DNA of 64,000 nt from Bedellia somnulentella. Taxonomy: Eukaryota > Arthropoda > Insecta > Lepidoptera > Bedelliidae. This document shows, piece by piece, positions 1 through 13,300 of this stretch (position 1 is the first letter of the stretch; each line of letters opens with the position of its first letter). The notes under the pieces are model-generated. The model searched no databases. It was not told where the DNA came from and was given only the letters and a program-made list of their open reading frames with translations. The translations under genes were made by a program, and so were the position numbers. The stretch spans positions 558,001-622,000 of the forward strand of contig OY755198.1 of NCBI GenBank assembly GCA_963576735.1, in the 5' to 3' direction.

Positions 1-235
1 GCCAATGTGGAAGGTAATGTTAGTAGAGGACGACCTCGGAGGACACATTTAGATCAAATAGAAAATGTGCTCAAAAAGGCAGGTGTCCGAAGTACGAAGA
101 ATAAAAGAGCATGTATGAAAAGATTGATGGATGTGAATGAAGCTAGAGAGGTTTGCCAGGATCGTACAAAGTGGCGATCGATAGTCTCTGCCTACCCCAA
201 TGGGAACTAACGGCGTGAGAATATGTATGTATGTA
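1..235 (+). mobile_element. RTE-type LINE 3' end
   Basis: Encodes GRPRRTHLDQIENVLKKAGV through KWRSIVSAYPNGN, stop, then GGCGTGAGAATATGTATG and a (TATG)n tail. 5' side continues off the window. Confidence 0.85.
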
Positions 236-514
236 TGTATGTATCAACTTTGATTATTCTTATATGATTTTTCTAAACTAAAAAATTCGTCATCGTCATT
301 CAGTTATGTAATTTATTAAATAATTAATATTAAATATATTTTACTAATAACTCTAAAATTATGTTCGTATTTGTGTATAATTACTTCGGTTGTATAATCT
401 TATGTTAACATAACTCCGGAACCTGTATCCAAGTGTTGTGGACGTAGGGAAACAAACTACCAGAAACAGTGCTCCATCAGTGAACTCTTTTAAAAACAGA
501 CTTGATAAACAAAA

Positions 515-754
515 TCCATGTAGTGTCGGCTTAGAATAACACTACTCCATTTCTACCCGTGGGTGATGGTAAGAGGCGTAAGGGGCCTAAGGGTTAATAA
601 ATGTTTTTGGGCGATGTGGTTCGAGACCCGTCACTAAAAACATTTATTATTACCATCTTTTCCCCAATTAACTTCCAAAAGTGGCTGAGGAATTTCTCAT
701 TCCAAAGCTCTGGCTACCCCGTTAAAGGATTTATAGCCGTGAGTATATGTATGT
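515..754 (+). mobile_element. SINE-A with 13-bp target duplication
   Basis: TTGATAAACAAAA flanks both sides (502-514, 755-767). Subfamily III head (CACTACTCCATTTCTACCCG). Ends GCCGTGAGTATATGTATG. Confidence 0.88.
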
Positions 755-898
755 TTGATAAACAAAACAAGTGCAGTGATATACACGCATCAGCAAAATA
801 TTGCTGCTAGTGTATTATCTTGAATAATAATAATAATAATAACATGATTAAATTAGTTTTCTATCTAATATATTCTCAAAACACAAAAAACCACTTAC

Positions 899-987
899 TT
901 CAAAGTGACAAGGGTGGAATACCACTTATATGACATATCCGACATTGGAAACTCCTGTCGGGCGACTCGTTATCGGACTCCGATATA
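899..987 (-). pseudogene. Broken partial copy of zinc-finger exon L
   Basis: About 89 bases closely matching the 3' part of exon L, including its GTAAGT donor and the intron-side TTAC. A net two-base insertion after the second finger Cys shifts the frame, giving HISGIPPLSL then a stop. No acceptor is seen at its upstream edge. Reads as a tandem partial exon duplication that has decayed. Confidence 0.75.
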
Positions 988-1187
988 TTATCAACAATTA
1001 ACACGATTTTAAGTCGTCGACTAGTTTATAAGAGAAAATTTTAAAATCATTTATTTATTTTATCTTTTTTAATATTTTTTTCCAAATATGTCTTTTAAAA
1101 CATTTTTTTTTGTACATATAATTCTAATAATTATATTTAGACACTGTCTATAAATAGTTAAAAAAAAATTATTATTTTAAAACTTAC

Positions 1188-1352
1188 TTCAAAGTGACAA
1201 GCGTAGAATACCACTTGTGACATATCCGACACTGGAAGCTCTTGTCGGGCGACTCGTTATCGGACTCCGATATAGATCCGGTCGGAGAGAGACGACCCGA
1301 TATCGGCGGGACTTCCACGTCCGACGATTTGTCGGATGCCGGTGAATGGGGT
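1188..1352 (-). CDS. AT-hook gene exon L (start of C2H2 zinc finger)
   Basis: TCTCCCAG acceptor and AA|GTAAGT donor. 165 bases, phase 2 to 2. Encodes PHSPASDKSSDVEVPP, then SPTGSISESDNESPDK, then SFQCRICHKWYSTLVTL, which is the CxxC half and hydrophobic core of a C2H2 finger. The HxxxH half must be in the next exon, beyond the left edge. Confidence 0.84.
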
Positions 1353-4300
1353 CTGGGAGAAAAAAATATATAACTATAAGGGGTAGCCAGAGCTAGGGAA
1401 TTAAAAATTCCTCAGCCACTTTTGGAAATTGCGCGGGGAAAGGATGGTGAAATAAAGGTTGTTGGTGATGGGTCTCAAACCGCATCGCCCAAAAATCCCT
1501 TAAAAGCCCCAATACCGTTAGTCGCCTCTTACGTACACCCACCGGAATAAATGGGGTAGTGCTATTCTGGATTGAACCAAGTGTTACTTTGCTGAAATAT
1601 TAATAAGTTACTTCGCTTAATTCCGCTAAGCGAAAGCGAATTAATAGCGGAATCAAGCGAAAATTATTTGTATTAATTAAAAGTTGTCAAATTGGTAAAA
1701 AAATATATGCTGTGTGGTTAAAGGTTTTATTCTCATGTATTGTTTTAAACATAACATAACATAAGATAAACGTTCACGCCGAATATCCCCGAAGGGGTTG
1801 GCAGAGGTACTAATACTTCTGAACATCACGTGACTTTGTCACCTGGTGTTCAGAGTACCCACGTTTTGCGTGGACAGTGTACTCACGTGATAGTATCGCC
1901 GTTTTGTACGAATACACTGTCACATGACTAAGTACAACTCAGCCATGTGGGTTTCCTCACGATGTTTTCCCTCACCGTTAACAACCATGATAAATTAACC
2001 ACACATATGTCTTTAGAAAAGACAAATTGGTGTAGGCCCGACCCAGGATTTGAACACTAGTCGTTTGCACGATAACCGAGTGTTCTACCCACTGGGCTAT
2101 CACGGTTGTATTGTTTTAATGTTTTTATATTTGATAGTTGCAGTGTATGCAATTTGTAGTTTTCTTTTTGCTGTGTAGGGTCGGCTCAGAATACCACTAG
2201 CATTTTTTCTCGCGGAAATAATAGGCGAAGTTGGAGACCCATGATCAACAAACTGTATTTTACAATATTTTCCCTGTTTAAATTCCAAAAGTGGCTGAGG
2301 TTTTTCTAATTCTAGTGCTCTGGCTACCCCGTTTAGGAATTTGAAACCATGAGTATATTGTTGTAAAATTTTGAGACTTGTTACATATAATTTTTTTAAA
2401 ATATTTTTTTAAAAAAATAAATTATATTCACACAATATGTAGATATTTACCTATTATTAAGCGGATGTCCATTCATCGGTGTTTCATCATCAGAAGAGTC
2501 CGATGATGAATCGGAACTACTGTCGGATGATGATGACGATGAAGATGAAGAAGAACCAGAACCTGTAAGTTTATTTAATTAGTATTTTGTGTTTCTTTTG
2601 TTGAAATTTGTTGAGATTTCAAAAGGTTTGTAGTGTGTTTTTATTAGTTTATACAGAGACAGTTATTATAAAAATTTTCACTAGACCTGAGCTTCATTTA
2701 AATTCAGTCACTTTTCTTTTTTGATACTTAAACACACTTTAAAATTAAATAATTTTAAGCATAAATATGAAAAAAAAACTTTTTTCTTACAAAACAAAAA
2801 GAAGTGAAAAAATATTTTTATAATTTCTTACCTGATTCCGAACTAGAGCTGTCCGAATCCGAATTCGAGCTGTCCTCCAGCTTTTCAATTCGGGATTCCG
2901 AATTATTTAAAGACGAAGACTCTGAAAAGAAAATATATTTAATAACAGGCGAATAAGTCTTCTGTATGTTAGAATGAAATAGTAATAAGAATAAAATTAT
3001 ATTTTCACTTTAATAATATCACCATCTTTTCCGCACGCAAATTCCAAAAGCGGCTGAGGAATTTCTAATTGTTCAGCTCTGGCTACCCCTTTTAGGGATT
3101 AATAACTGTGAGTATATGTATGTATGCATATGTACTTTTATAATATTTATCTCAAAGGTTAAAACTGGTCATGGCCAAAGTTACTGACTTTGACAAAAAT
3201 ATATTAATACTGACCTTCAACTGAATACTTCTGTTACTAAAATACCCAGATTTACTACTAATATCTATAATATAAAGTGCTAAGATTTTTTGTGCTGGTT
3301 TAGTTCTTATATTATATATAAATTTACTTTTTGAAACAGATTTAAGGTTTCCATATTTAATAAAAAAAAAAACCAACATATTTAAGTAGTGATATTTCAA
3401 ACCAACACTACAATATATATTTTTTTACCTCTATTCAATTTGCAATTAGTAGCCAACAAATCCGCATTGATAGTCTCATCTCTGTCCAAATTGGCATATT
3501 TCTCATGTAAATGTCTCAAAGCGCGGAGGTTTTCATCTAGCGAGAGCGAATCTTGGCCGGGGGAACCTGCAAACATACAGACATACATAGAATAGAAAAT
3601 AATAGTTCTTTATTGTACACCAAGATATTAAATACAAACGAAAAATAATACAGATTTAGAAGAAGTACAATTGATGGTCTTATCACTCAATCTTTCACGG
3701 ACAACCATTAAGGTTAATTATCTAATCACGGCTATAATTCCAAAATGGGGTAGCCAAAAGCTTCAGAATTATAAATTCCTCAGCCTCTTTTTGAAGTTCA
3801 GTGGGGAAAGGATGGTAGAAAAAGTGATGAATCTCAAACTACATCACCCAAAAATCACTTAAAAGGCCCCAATAACCTTAGTTGCCTCTTTCTAACATCG
3901 GAAGAATTGGGATAGTGCAATTCTAAACCGACACTACACAACTACAGCTATTAAATCGTAACTCACCAATTTCCAGATCATCATCACTGTCCAGACTTAT
4001 TGGTTCCGTGTTTATAGGCATAAGATTGCTTCTAACTCGGATTTCTGTGAAAACAAATATGTAAATATTTAAATCTTAATATATATAAAAAAAATGCACA
4101 TGTGAGTTAATAAATACTTCACTACAAACTTTTTTATCGCTAAAATTGTCATATATACCATAGAACAATAGAGGCTCAAAATATTGCCTTGTGAAACCCC
4201 TATATAGTTTTCTTTGTTTGACGATGACAACCTTTATTCAATAGAATTATTCATGACATTAAGTATTTGAACACACCTCAGAGGTATTGCTTCCAAAATT

Positions 4301-7300
4301 ATTATTTGGCACTAACAACTCATATTTAAAATATTTTACTATACAGAGTATCAAAGGCCAAAGCTCTTTCAAAACAAGACATACATACATACATATTCTC
4401 ACGCCGTTAGTTCCCATTGGGGTAGGCAGAGACTATCGACCGCCACTTTGTACGATCCTGGCAAACCTCTCTGGCTTCGTTTACATCCATCAATCTTTTC
4501 ATACATGCTCTTTTATTCTTCATACTGCGGACACCTGCCTTTTTGAGCACATTTTCTATTTGATCCAAATGTGTCCTCCGAGGTCGTCCTCTACTAACAT
4601 TACCTTCCACATTGGCTCTATATATCTCTTTCACCAATTTACTGTCATCCATCCTCTCTATGTGCCCAAACCATCTCAACATTCCTTTTTCTATCTTTCT
4701 TACAATATCATCTTTTACACCACACCTTTCACGAATCACATCATTCCTCACACGATCACATAACCTTACATTACACACAAACCAAGACAATTTTTAAAAT
4801 TTGCCTTTTAAGTGTAATTTATAGTTTATAACACTACTTACTCGGCTGCATATCGTTTTTCTTCGCGCCCAAATTGTTTGAAGATGAAGACGCTGAAAGA
4901 TCTTGCTTGCGAGGTCTTCCGCGCTTGCCTTTAGCCTGAAAAGACATATAAATATATCTTAAATGTATTTCACCAAACTTTTATTTTTCTTGGTTATATA
5001 GAAAATAGTGCTTTGCTTATGACTAGCCATTAATTTTATCTATTAACATAACATCCAGTAAGGAGTACCATTGTCTCTCATGCACAGAGGCGCGGGTTTG
5101 AGTCCTGAAGAGGGTTTAGACATTTATTCCACTTTGAATACCAAATAAAGTCTCAATTAATCTAAATTTTTTGTCTATTTTATTTTTATTTTTTTAGTTT
5201 CCATATTTTTTATTCTCTGTATCATACTTATATGTCAGGCTCAGATAAAAAAAAATTGCAAATGAAAATTGCAACCTGAGATTGCCCTATTTATCAGACC
5301 AATGTTGTTAACTTATTTCATTTACCTTTTCCGAGTAAAGTACTAAAAATACTTACATGGCTGTCCTTATTAACTCTGCTCTCCTTACTAACACTGCTAT
5401 CCCTTCGTGCCCCTATCTCCCCTTTCCTAGGTCTGCCAGGCCCGGGACCATTAGGTCTTTTAGTGTATTTCCTCTTAACTCTTGGAGATTCGCCGGCAGA
5501 TGATGAAGCACCTGAGTCTGGTAAATTATCTTACTTTTAACATATTTATACACTTTTTTGGCTTATTTTAGTGAATTGTTAATCTAATACATACATATAG
5601 ACAGAGCTATAAATCCCTAACAATTCTGATTTAGAAATTCTTCAGCCACTTTTGGAAGTGGGGAAACGATTGTTAAGTAAAGGTTGTAGGTGATGGATTT
5701 CCAATCTCATTGCCAATAAATAGTTTTAAAAGCCCCAATATCCTTTATTTGATATATTGTAAAAAAAGCATTTAATGGTGTTTGGAGACATTATGAAAAA
5801 TTAAAAACACAGATTTTTTGTATAGTACATTAATTAACATAATTTTTGTATTTTACGCAATGTATTACGATTCTAGTCATGCTTCTTTTAAAAATCATTG
5901 AATCAAAACACACTTTGTTTAGAATTCAAAGATGAGTTTGTATCAATTAATATATTTTATCTTCTTTTTTATGCCTTTGTCTGTTGTTGTCTGATTTTTA
6001 TTTAAATTTTTTAGTGTTTAATTTTAATGTATTTTTTTTTTATTCTTGTGTTTACAATCATAGGTCTAAGATAAAATATTTATTTATGTATTAACGAGCA
6101 TGCAGTATCTACATCAAGTAGAGTGCAAAAGAAAAACATGTCGTCAATATTGTTGTATTGTTACTTTCCTAATTTTGTACTTGGTTTTGTAGATCAATAA
6201 AAAAAATAAAATATACAAAATACAAACCAATGGATACATTTTTCATGCGATCATAAACACCAATTCACAGCGGCCAACTTCTACCAATTTTCATGCTTAT
6301 TTTCATATGGCAATACAACAGGGCTACCAATATTTTGAGCAGTTTAAAATATGAATTAACTATAAAAACCTTAGATTTATGTATGTAAGAGAAGCTTAAG
6401 TAAATAAGGTACGAAGCAAAAACTACAAGTAATAAATTCAAAAATATTTACTTTTCATGCAGAAGTTGTTGGATTTATAGCTATTGATTAAGTTATATAA
6501 ATAAATTATAATTTAAACACATTAACAAAAATATAAGCACTAGCTTCATGCATGATGAAATAAAACGTTCTCAATTAAATTTATTACATTTTACTACAGT
6601 CGGCCTTGGAAAGTAATGAAAATTAAAAATTATGATATATTTTTTAGCAAATCTTAGGATTTCAATTAGTTGTACAATTCAGTGATAATAGTTTATTAAA
6701 GTATGCTTAAACAGGATTATATATGGATCGACAAAGTATATCCAAATCTATTGAAACAAAAAACCTTAGGAATGAAAATTTCTTACACAAAGCTAAATCT
6801 TTCATAAAAGTAAAAACAAATAAATAACTAAAAGAAAATACGCAGGAGATATAAGGAGAGAGAATACAATATTATTTTTAGACATATTATACACAGATTA
6901 AGTTATCCCCAAACTAAGTAAGACTTTTATTATGGAATACTAACTCAACGGTGTATATAATACATACATACATATACTCACGGCTATATTTCCCTAGAAG
7001 GGGTAGCCAGAGCTAAAGAATTATAAATTCCTCAGCCACTTTTGGAAGTTGAGTGGGGAAAAGATGGTAAAATAATGGTTTTTGGTGATGGGTCTCCAAC
7101 CGCATCGCCCAAAAAAAGCCCCAATACCCTTAGTCGCCTCTTACGACACCCGTAGGTAGAAAGGGGTAGCGACATTCTAAGCCGGCACTACACGGCATAT
7201 TTAATAATGAATAATAAACATATAACACATTTGCTGTGTAGTGTCGGCTTAGAATAGCACTACCCCATTTCTTCCGGTGGGTGTACGTAAAAGGCGACTA

Positions 7301-10300
7301 ACGGTATTGGGGCTTTTAAGGGATTTTTGGGCGATGCGGTTGGAGACCCATCACCAAGAACCTTTATTTCACCATCTATTCCCCACGCAGCTTCCAAAAG
7401 TGGCTGAGGAATTTCTAATTCCTTAGCTCTGGCTACCCCTTTCTTGGGATTTATAGCCGTGAGTATATGTATGTATGTATGTAAAAAAACATATAAGCAA
7501 TCATTTATGCTCTCTGCGGGGATCGAACCCGCAACCTGCGGATCGAGAAGCTAGTCACCTATCCACTCCACCACGGACGTCTAAGATATATGTACTTAGC
7601 CATATGACGGGTGCAAAAAGTGAGTATACTGACCAATGAATTACTGATTGAAGAAGAAGAAAAAACCGGCCAAGTGCGAGTCGGATCGCGCACTAAGGGT
7701 TCCGTATAGAGATGGGTCGAGGGCATAAAAACTTATTGGGCAGATTGGACGTATTGGGTTAAAATGGGCAAAAATGAATTTACGCCCGATAAATGCCCAA
7801 TCGCTGGGCGGAAAACAAAACTCTATTTCAAAATTAAACTACAAGTGGATCATTATTTTAATTGTGTTTAACTTATACATATACATCAGCGTCATCAGAA
7901 TAAAGGAATAAGAAGAAAAAAAAAGTAACAATATGCCAAATATAGGCATATAAGTACTTTAAATTCTTACTTAGACGACATTATAGTCCAATGGTTAGAA
8001 CGCCCGCTCGTAAACAGACAGTCGTGAGTTCAAATCCCAGGTCGGGGCTACACCAATTGGTCTTTTCTAATGTCATATGTGTGGTTAATTTATCATGGTT
8101 GTCAACGGTGAGGGAAAACATCGTGAGGAAACCACATGGCCGAGTTGTACTTAGCCATATGACAGTGTATTCGTACAAAACGGCAATAGGCCTGCCCCCT
8201 ATCACGTGAGTTAACTGTCTAAGCAAAACATTGGTACCTACTTTGGACACTAAGTGTCACGTGATGTTCATCATTGGTAGCTCTGCCTTACATTCTTAAT
8301 CTTAACCCACTTTTACTTTGAACGATTATAATAATAATTATTTATACCCTTACAATAAAAAAACACATTCAATTATATCAAGCGATAGAGTAGCTATAAG
8401 ATATTAACTTTAGTATAACTAAGCAAAAAAAAAACATATATTTTATTTTTCAAGATTATTAACATAATGTAGTAACGGTATATTCCGCTACCAAAATTTT
8501 AAAATGTGAAAATACTCACGTTCACGCTACTTTTTATACTCAAAGGGGATGAAATAATACTTAGGTATTAGGGTTTTAAACTAAAAAACAGTTTGTGTTT
8601 AAATAGTAAAGGTCAATGAGCATCAATGTATGGAAAAAAAACCACAGCGGACACGAATGATTTTGATGTCATATATTGACAGAGGACATGAACTATTCGT
8701 GGCAAAAGGCGCATATTTCCGGGTTGTAATAATTTGGCGGTAAATGGCGTTGACACAAGTAAAGATGTAAAGAAACAGGCAAAAACCAATTTTCGCGCCA
8801 GTGATCATGATCACTTGATACTATAGCTCAGTTGGCAGAGCGACGGGAGCGTATATCCGCTGCTAGATTTTTGTTAAGTTGTGTCTTACCTTTTTAAAGG
8901 CAAATGCAAATATAACCTAAGTTAAGTAAAATTATACAATAGTAAAAAATATTTATATACGAGTATTATATAATATTTCAATATTACGAACATGATATCA
9001 ATTCAATTTCAATTACCTTATTTATTTTTTTAGCTGGCACCTTCTTTGTTAGTCCAGGTTTAGTAAACCTTTTTGCTGTGTCGGCTAAGTGCCGGTTTAA
9101 AATAGCGCTACCCCATTTCTTCACATGGGTTATCGTAAGAGGCGACTAAGGGTATCAGGGCTTTTTAAGCGACTTTTGGGCGATGCGGTTGGAGACCCAT
9201 CACCAAAAATATTTATATAACAATCTTTCTCTACTTAACTTCCAAGTGGCTAAAGAATTTTAAGATTCAAAAGAGCAGGCCACCCCTTTAAGGGATTTGT
9301 AGCCGTAAGTAGATGGATGTAAAACGTAAAGCAAATCGCTCGCTCTGTATTATTTATTCAATGTCGCTCTTAGCTGTCGTTATGCGTGTGTCTTGTCATG
9401 CCATGTCATTCGACTTCTTTGAATACTCAAATGCGCTCATTTCTTTTCGGTATTTGCTATTATTTTTTATTATTAACTGTTATATTTTAAAATTTTCTGT
9501 TCACCGTGAATGCGCTTTGTGCATTTACAGCGTAGAACATAATAAAATTTATATATTATATTCTAACAAATAAAATGAGTTGACGTGGATGTTCATACTA
9601 TAATAGAAATTAAAAAAATGAGCCTGGTCAAAAAGATTTATAACCTCTGACATGTCAAAAAATGGCAGCTGTCAGAATTCTAGGTAAAATCTAGGTACAA
9701 AATAGCGACATTGAATCCGGCGGAATGTCAATGTCAATTTGGTCTCAACTCTATATTATTATACTCAACTTTATATTATATAAAGTGTCCAATAGGAGCG
9801 CGCGATTTGTACTTGATACGAGCCCAACGTAAATAGGGTTAGATTCTCATACGTTTATAGTGGAATATCATCATAATCTGGACTATGACCATCCAGAATG
9901 TTTGTTTAAATTAAAAGTATCACAATTTTTCCCTATTGTATTGTAACAAATTAATGAATTATCATAAAAAGTATGATAAGATTCTTGCATTTAAAAATGT
10001 TTGCGTTTCTGTCTGCAAAACTTCATAAAATGGGTTGGATTGCACCCATTGACTTTTATGCTATTGGTCCCTATCATGAACCCTATAAGAATTATTCATT
10101 CTTTAAATAAAATAGGTCATTTTATGATGATTTTAACTAATAACATCAACCACACTCTTACAATAATGATATTTTAAAAATTAAAATTAAATAAGATTTC
10201 TGCCCAAGTAATGGACATTTATTCGGCATTTATGGACATTTATTGGGCATAAATCCAATCCGCCCAAAATGCCCGGGCAAAATCCCATCTCTAGTTCCGT

Positions 10301-13300
10301 ACTATCATATATATAGAAAATCCCGTTTGTGTGAAAATCATAGGAGCCAAATTAGGTAAGTAATTTGATTTATGACGTTTAAAAATAGAACTACGGGCTA
10401 GATCTCATTCAAACCAATTTTCGTTAGTAGTTTGTATAGTAATACACATCATATATTTTTTTCAGTATTATCATGCCCATATTTTAGAAGTTACGGGGGG
10501 GGGACACACTTTTTAGCACTTTGAAAAAGTCTCTCGCGCAAACTATTCAGTTTTGAAAAAAATGATATAAGAAACCTCAACATCATTTTCAAATACCTTT
10601 TGATAGATACCCCACACGTATAGGTTTGATGAAAAAAAAAATTTTGAGTTTCAGTTCTATGTATGGGGAACCCTAAAAATTTTGGTTTTCTTTTCAGATT
10701 TTATTTTAAAATCTTAATGCGGTTTACAGAATACATCTACGCACCAATTTCCAATAATGTAGTTCTTATAGTTTCGGAATAAACTGGCTGTGACATACGG
10801 ACGGACGGACGGACGGACGGACAGACAGACAGACATGACGAATCTATAAGGGTCCCGTTTTTGCCATTTGGCTACGGAACCCTAAAAACGTTTACTAACA
10901 AATAAAGAATATATAAAGGAAAGAAAAATTTCGACACAATAGATTATATGGATTATATGGATAGAAGAATTTCGCGCTGGCAGCCATTGACACGGTAGCT
11001 CAATTGGCAAGAGCGACGGGGGCGTATACCCGAGGTCGCGGGTTCGAATCCCGCCTGTGTCGAAATTTTTCTTTCCTTTATATATTCTTTATTTGTTAGC
11101 AATAATCCCCACATGAGGTTTTCATAAACAAAAAGATTTAAAATACGTTTATTTGGAACAAAAATTTTAACAATTTAAAAATAAAAAAGAGGACAATAAC
11201 AAGTTTTGTACCAAATAGGCTCCAACGCAGCATGTGTATGGAAGAAACAAGCAGCCAGGCTGATGATTCTCCCATACGCTGGTTTTCAGTTGACGCCCAG
11301 ATTATTTTATTAGATTTTTTTTTGCCGTAGTCGGCCTAAGTGCCGGCTTAGAATGTCGCTACCCCTTTCTAGCCACGGGTGTCGTTAGAGGCGACTAAGG
11401 GTATAGGGGCTTTTAAGGGATTTTTGGGCGATGCGGTTGGAGACCCATCACCAACAACCTTTACTTTACCATCTTTTCCCCACTCAATTTCCAAAAGTGG
11501 CTGAGGAATTTCTAATTCCTTAGCTCTGGCTACCCCTTCTAGGGATTTATAGCCGTGAGTATTTGTTATGTTATGTTATGCTTTCCTATATATTTTTAAT
11601 TGTATTTATTTAATTAGAGAAATTTGTAAAAAATACTTATTAAAAAGAAAATGAACTTCTAAAATAGATTGAAATATATATGAAGTAACTAATATAATTC
11701 TAAACTGCTCAAAAAAACTAAAACGGTATAAATCGGTAGCCAAGTGTTGCCATACGTAAAAAGTTACCTCTCATATGTCGTTTATGATTCCGGAAGGACA
11801 TTTTTCGTCGGGCAGTGTTGCCATGTCTTTGCGACAATTTCCTTTCAATTTTCTTTTTTGACACCATTTCCGGTGTCGTTTCCGATGATGGCGGGTGCGA
11901 TGCTTTGGTGAAATTATTTTTGTGTTAGCGGTGGGGTGAAGCGGGAAGATTTGATGACGTGATTAATATAAACATTAACTTAAAAATAAAACGATTGTGT
12001 TGATTTTTGAAAGTTAAATAATGGTGACTTCATATTAAGTTGAAATCGATTTTAACAAATCAAATTAATACTTGTCATACATTTTATTTACATACATACA
12101 TACATACATATACTCACGGCTATAAATCCCTAGAAGGGGTAGCCAGAGCTAAGGAATTAGAAATCCCTCAGCCACTTTTGGAAGTTGCGTGGGGAAAAGG
12201 TGGTAAAAATATAGGTTGTTGGTGATGGGTCTCCAACCGCATCGCCCAAAAATCCCTTAAAATGCCCCAATACCGTTAGCCGCCTCTTACGTACACCCAC
12301 CGGAAGACATGGGGTAGTGCTATTCTAAGCCGACACTACGCAGCAATTTTATTTACTATTAAATAAATAGGGACACAATTAGCCCCAAAGTCAATTTAAT
12401 TAATTATCTGTAATGCGATAATAACTCAACGATATATTTAATTCCTTACTTTGAAACACCTAAGAAACAATATTCACATTTATCATATAAATATTGCCCC
12501 TAGTTTTATAATAATAAATGAATGATTAAAATAGCCTATTTTTATATTTAACATTATATATATTAACGTCATCAAATCTTCAATGTTAATACACACAATA
12601 TTAGTTGAAAATCCCAAACCAGAGTGATGTGAGGTGAAATAAAGCTGTGGTGATACCATCATAGTTAGTTTATCAAAGTGACATTTTGGAAAGTGTATTT
12701 TGCTGATATAAGACTGAGTTTCCACTAGAGATGGGCGAGGTAATATGTTATTGAAGAACCAATAGAATAACTTAATTTGGCACGCCTTATTCAGCACATG
12801 TTATTAGGCGTCTTAAAAATATTTTTTACTCGCTAAGCCTTAGTGGAATAGCATCCTTATCCTTAGTGTGTATTTTTAATAATTGTATGTAAAAATGATT
12901 GGTGAAAGTTATAAATACCAATTTTATAATTATGTGTTGGTTGTATAATATTTTTTTTTGAAATTTATTGTATTAGTAATTGTATAGTATACTTTCTAGA
13001 AATGATAGAAATGCTTTCTAAAGATTTATTAATTAATATGTTGTTAAAAACAGGCCACAACTAAAAATGTTACTGAGGAATTTTACTATTCTACCAACGT
13101 TTGCAATAAATAGCCGTGAGTGTATGTATGTATTGTATATTAAGTATATGAATACATTTTGTTGTTATATATTATTTATTTAATATAATGTTCTATTTAG
13201 GTGCTATCACAGATAATATAATACTATACTAGTACAGATACCCAATCCCATACAACGAAATGTGAAGTGCTTAAATACCCTTATTCGGCGGGCTATTTTT

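Larger units (their letters stand above)
6885..7590 (-). mobile_element. tRNA-Ser-like SINE (SINE-C) split by two SINE-A copies
   Basis: Minus strand head GACGTCCGTGGTGGAGTGGA then GGTTGCGGGTTCGATCCCCG (7500-7582). Body resumes at 6885-6960. SINE-A copies at 6961 (minus) and 7232 (plus) sit in between. Confidence 0.7.
7707..10293. mobile_element. hAT-type DNA transposon with 8-bp target duplication
   Basis: Ends TAGAGATGGG and CCCATCTCTA flanked by the direct repeat GTTCCGTA (7699-7706 and 10294-10301). Both subterminal regions contain GGGCATT/ATGCCC motifs. 2587 bases and no transposase frame, so a nonautonomous or decayed copy. Contains a SINE-B (7973), a tRNA-like scrap (8765) and a SINE-A (9073) as later insertions. 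9590-10190 shows nothing else recognisable. Confidence 0.88.

Noticed and set aside
4287..4763. Plus-strand 158-codon open frame
   Set aside because: Complement of the RTE fragment, which has the recognised protein sequence on the minus strand.
10796..10835. CRISPR-like or regulatory array from the ACGG/ACAG repeats
   Set aside because: Simple microsatellite internal to the GGTTCCGTA dispersed repeat.
10985..11062. Functional tRNA gene (tRNA-like fold)
   Set aside because: Several similar copies with the same flanking 'tttctttcctttatttattc' sequence show it is part of a dispersed element; acceptor pairing is imperfect and the anticodon loop is abnormal in length.
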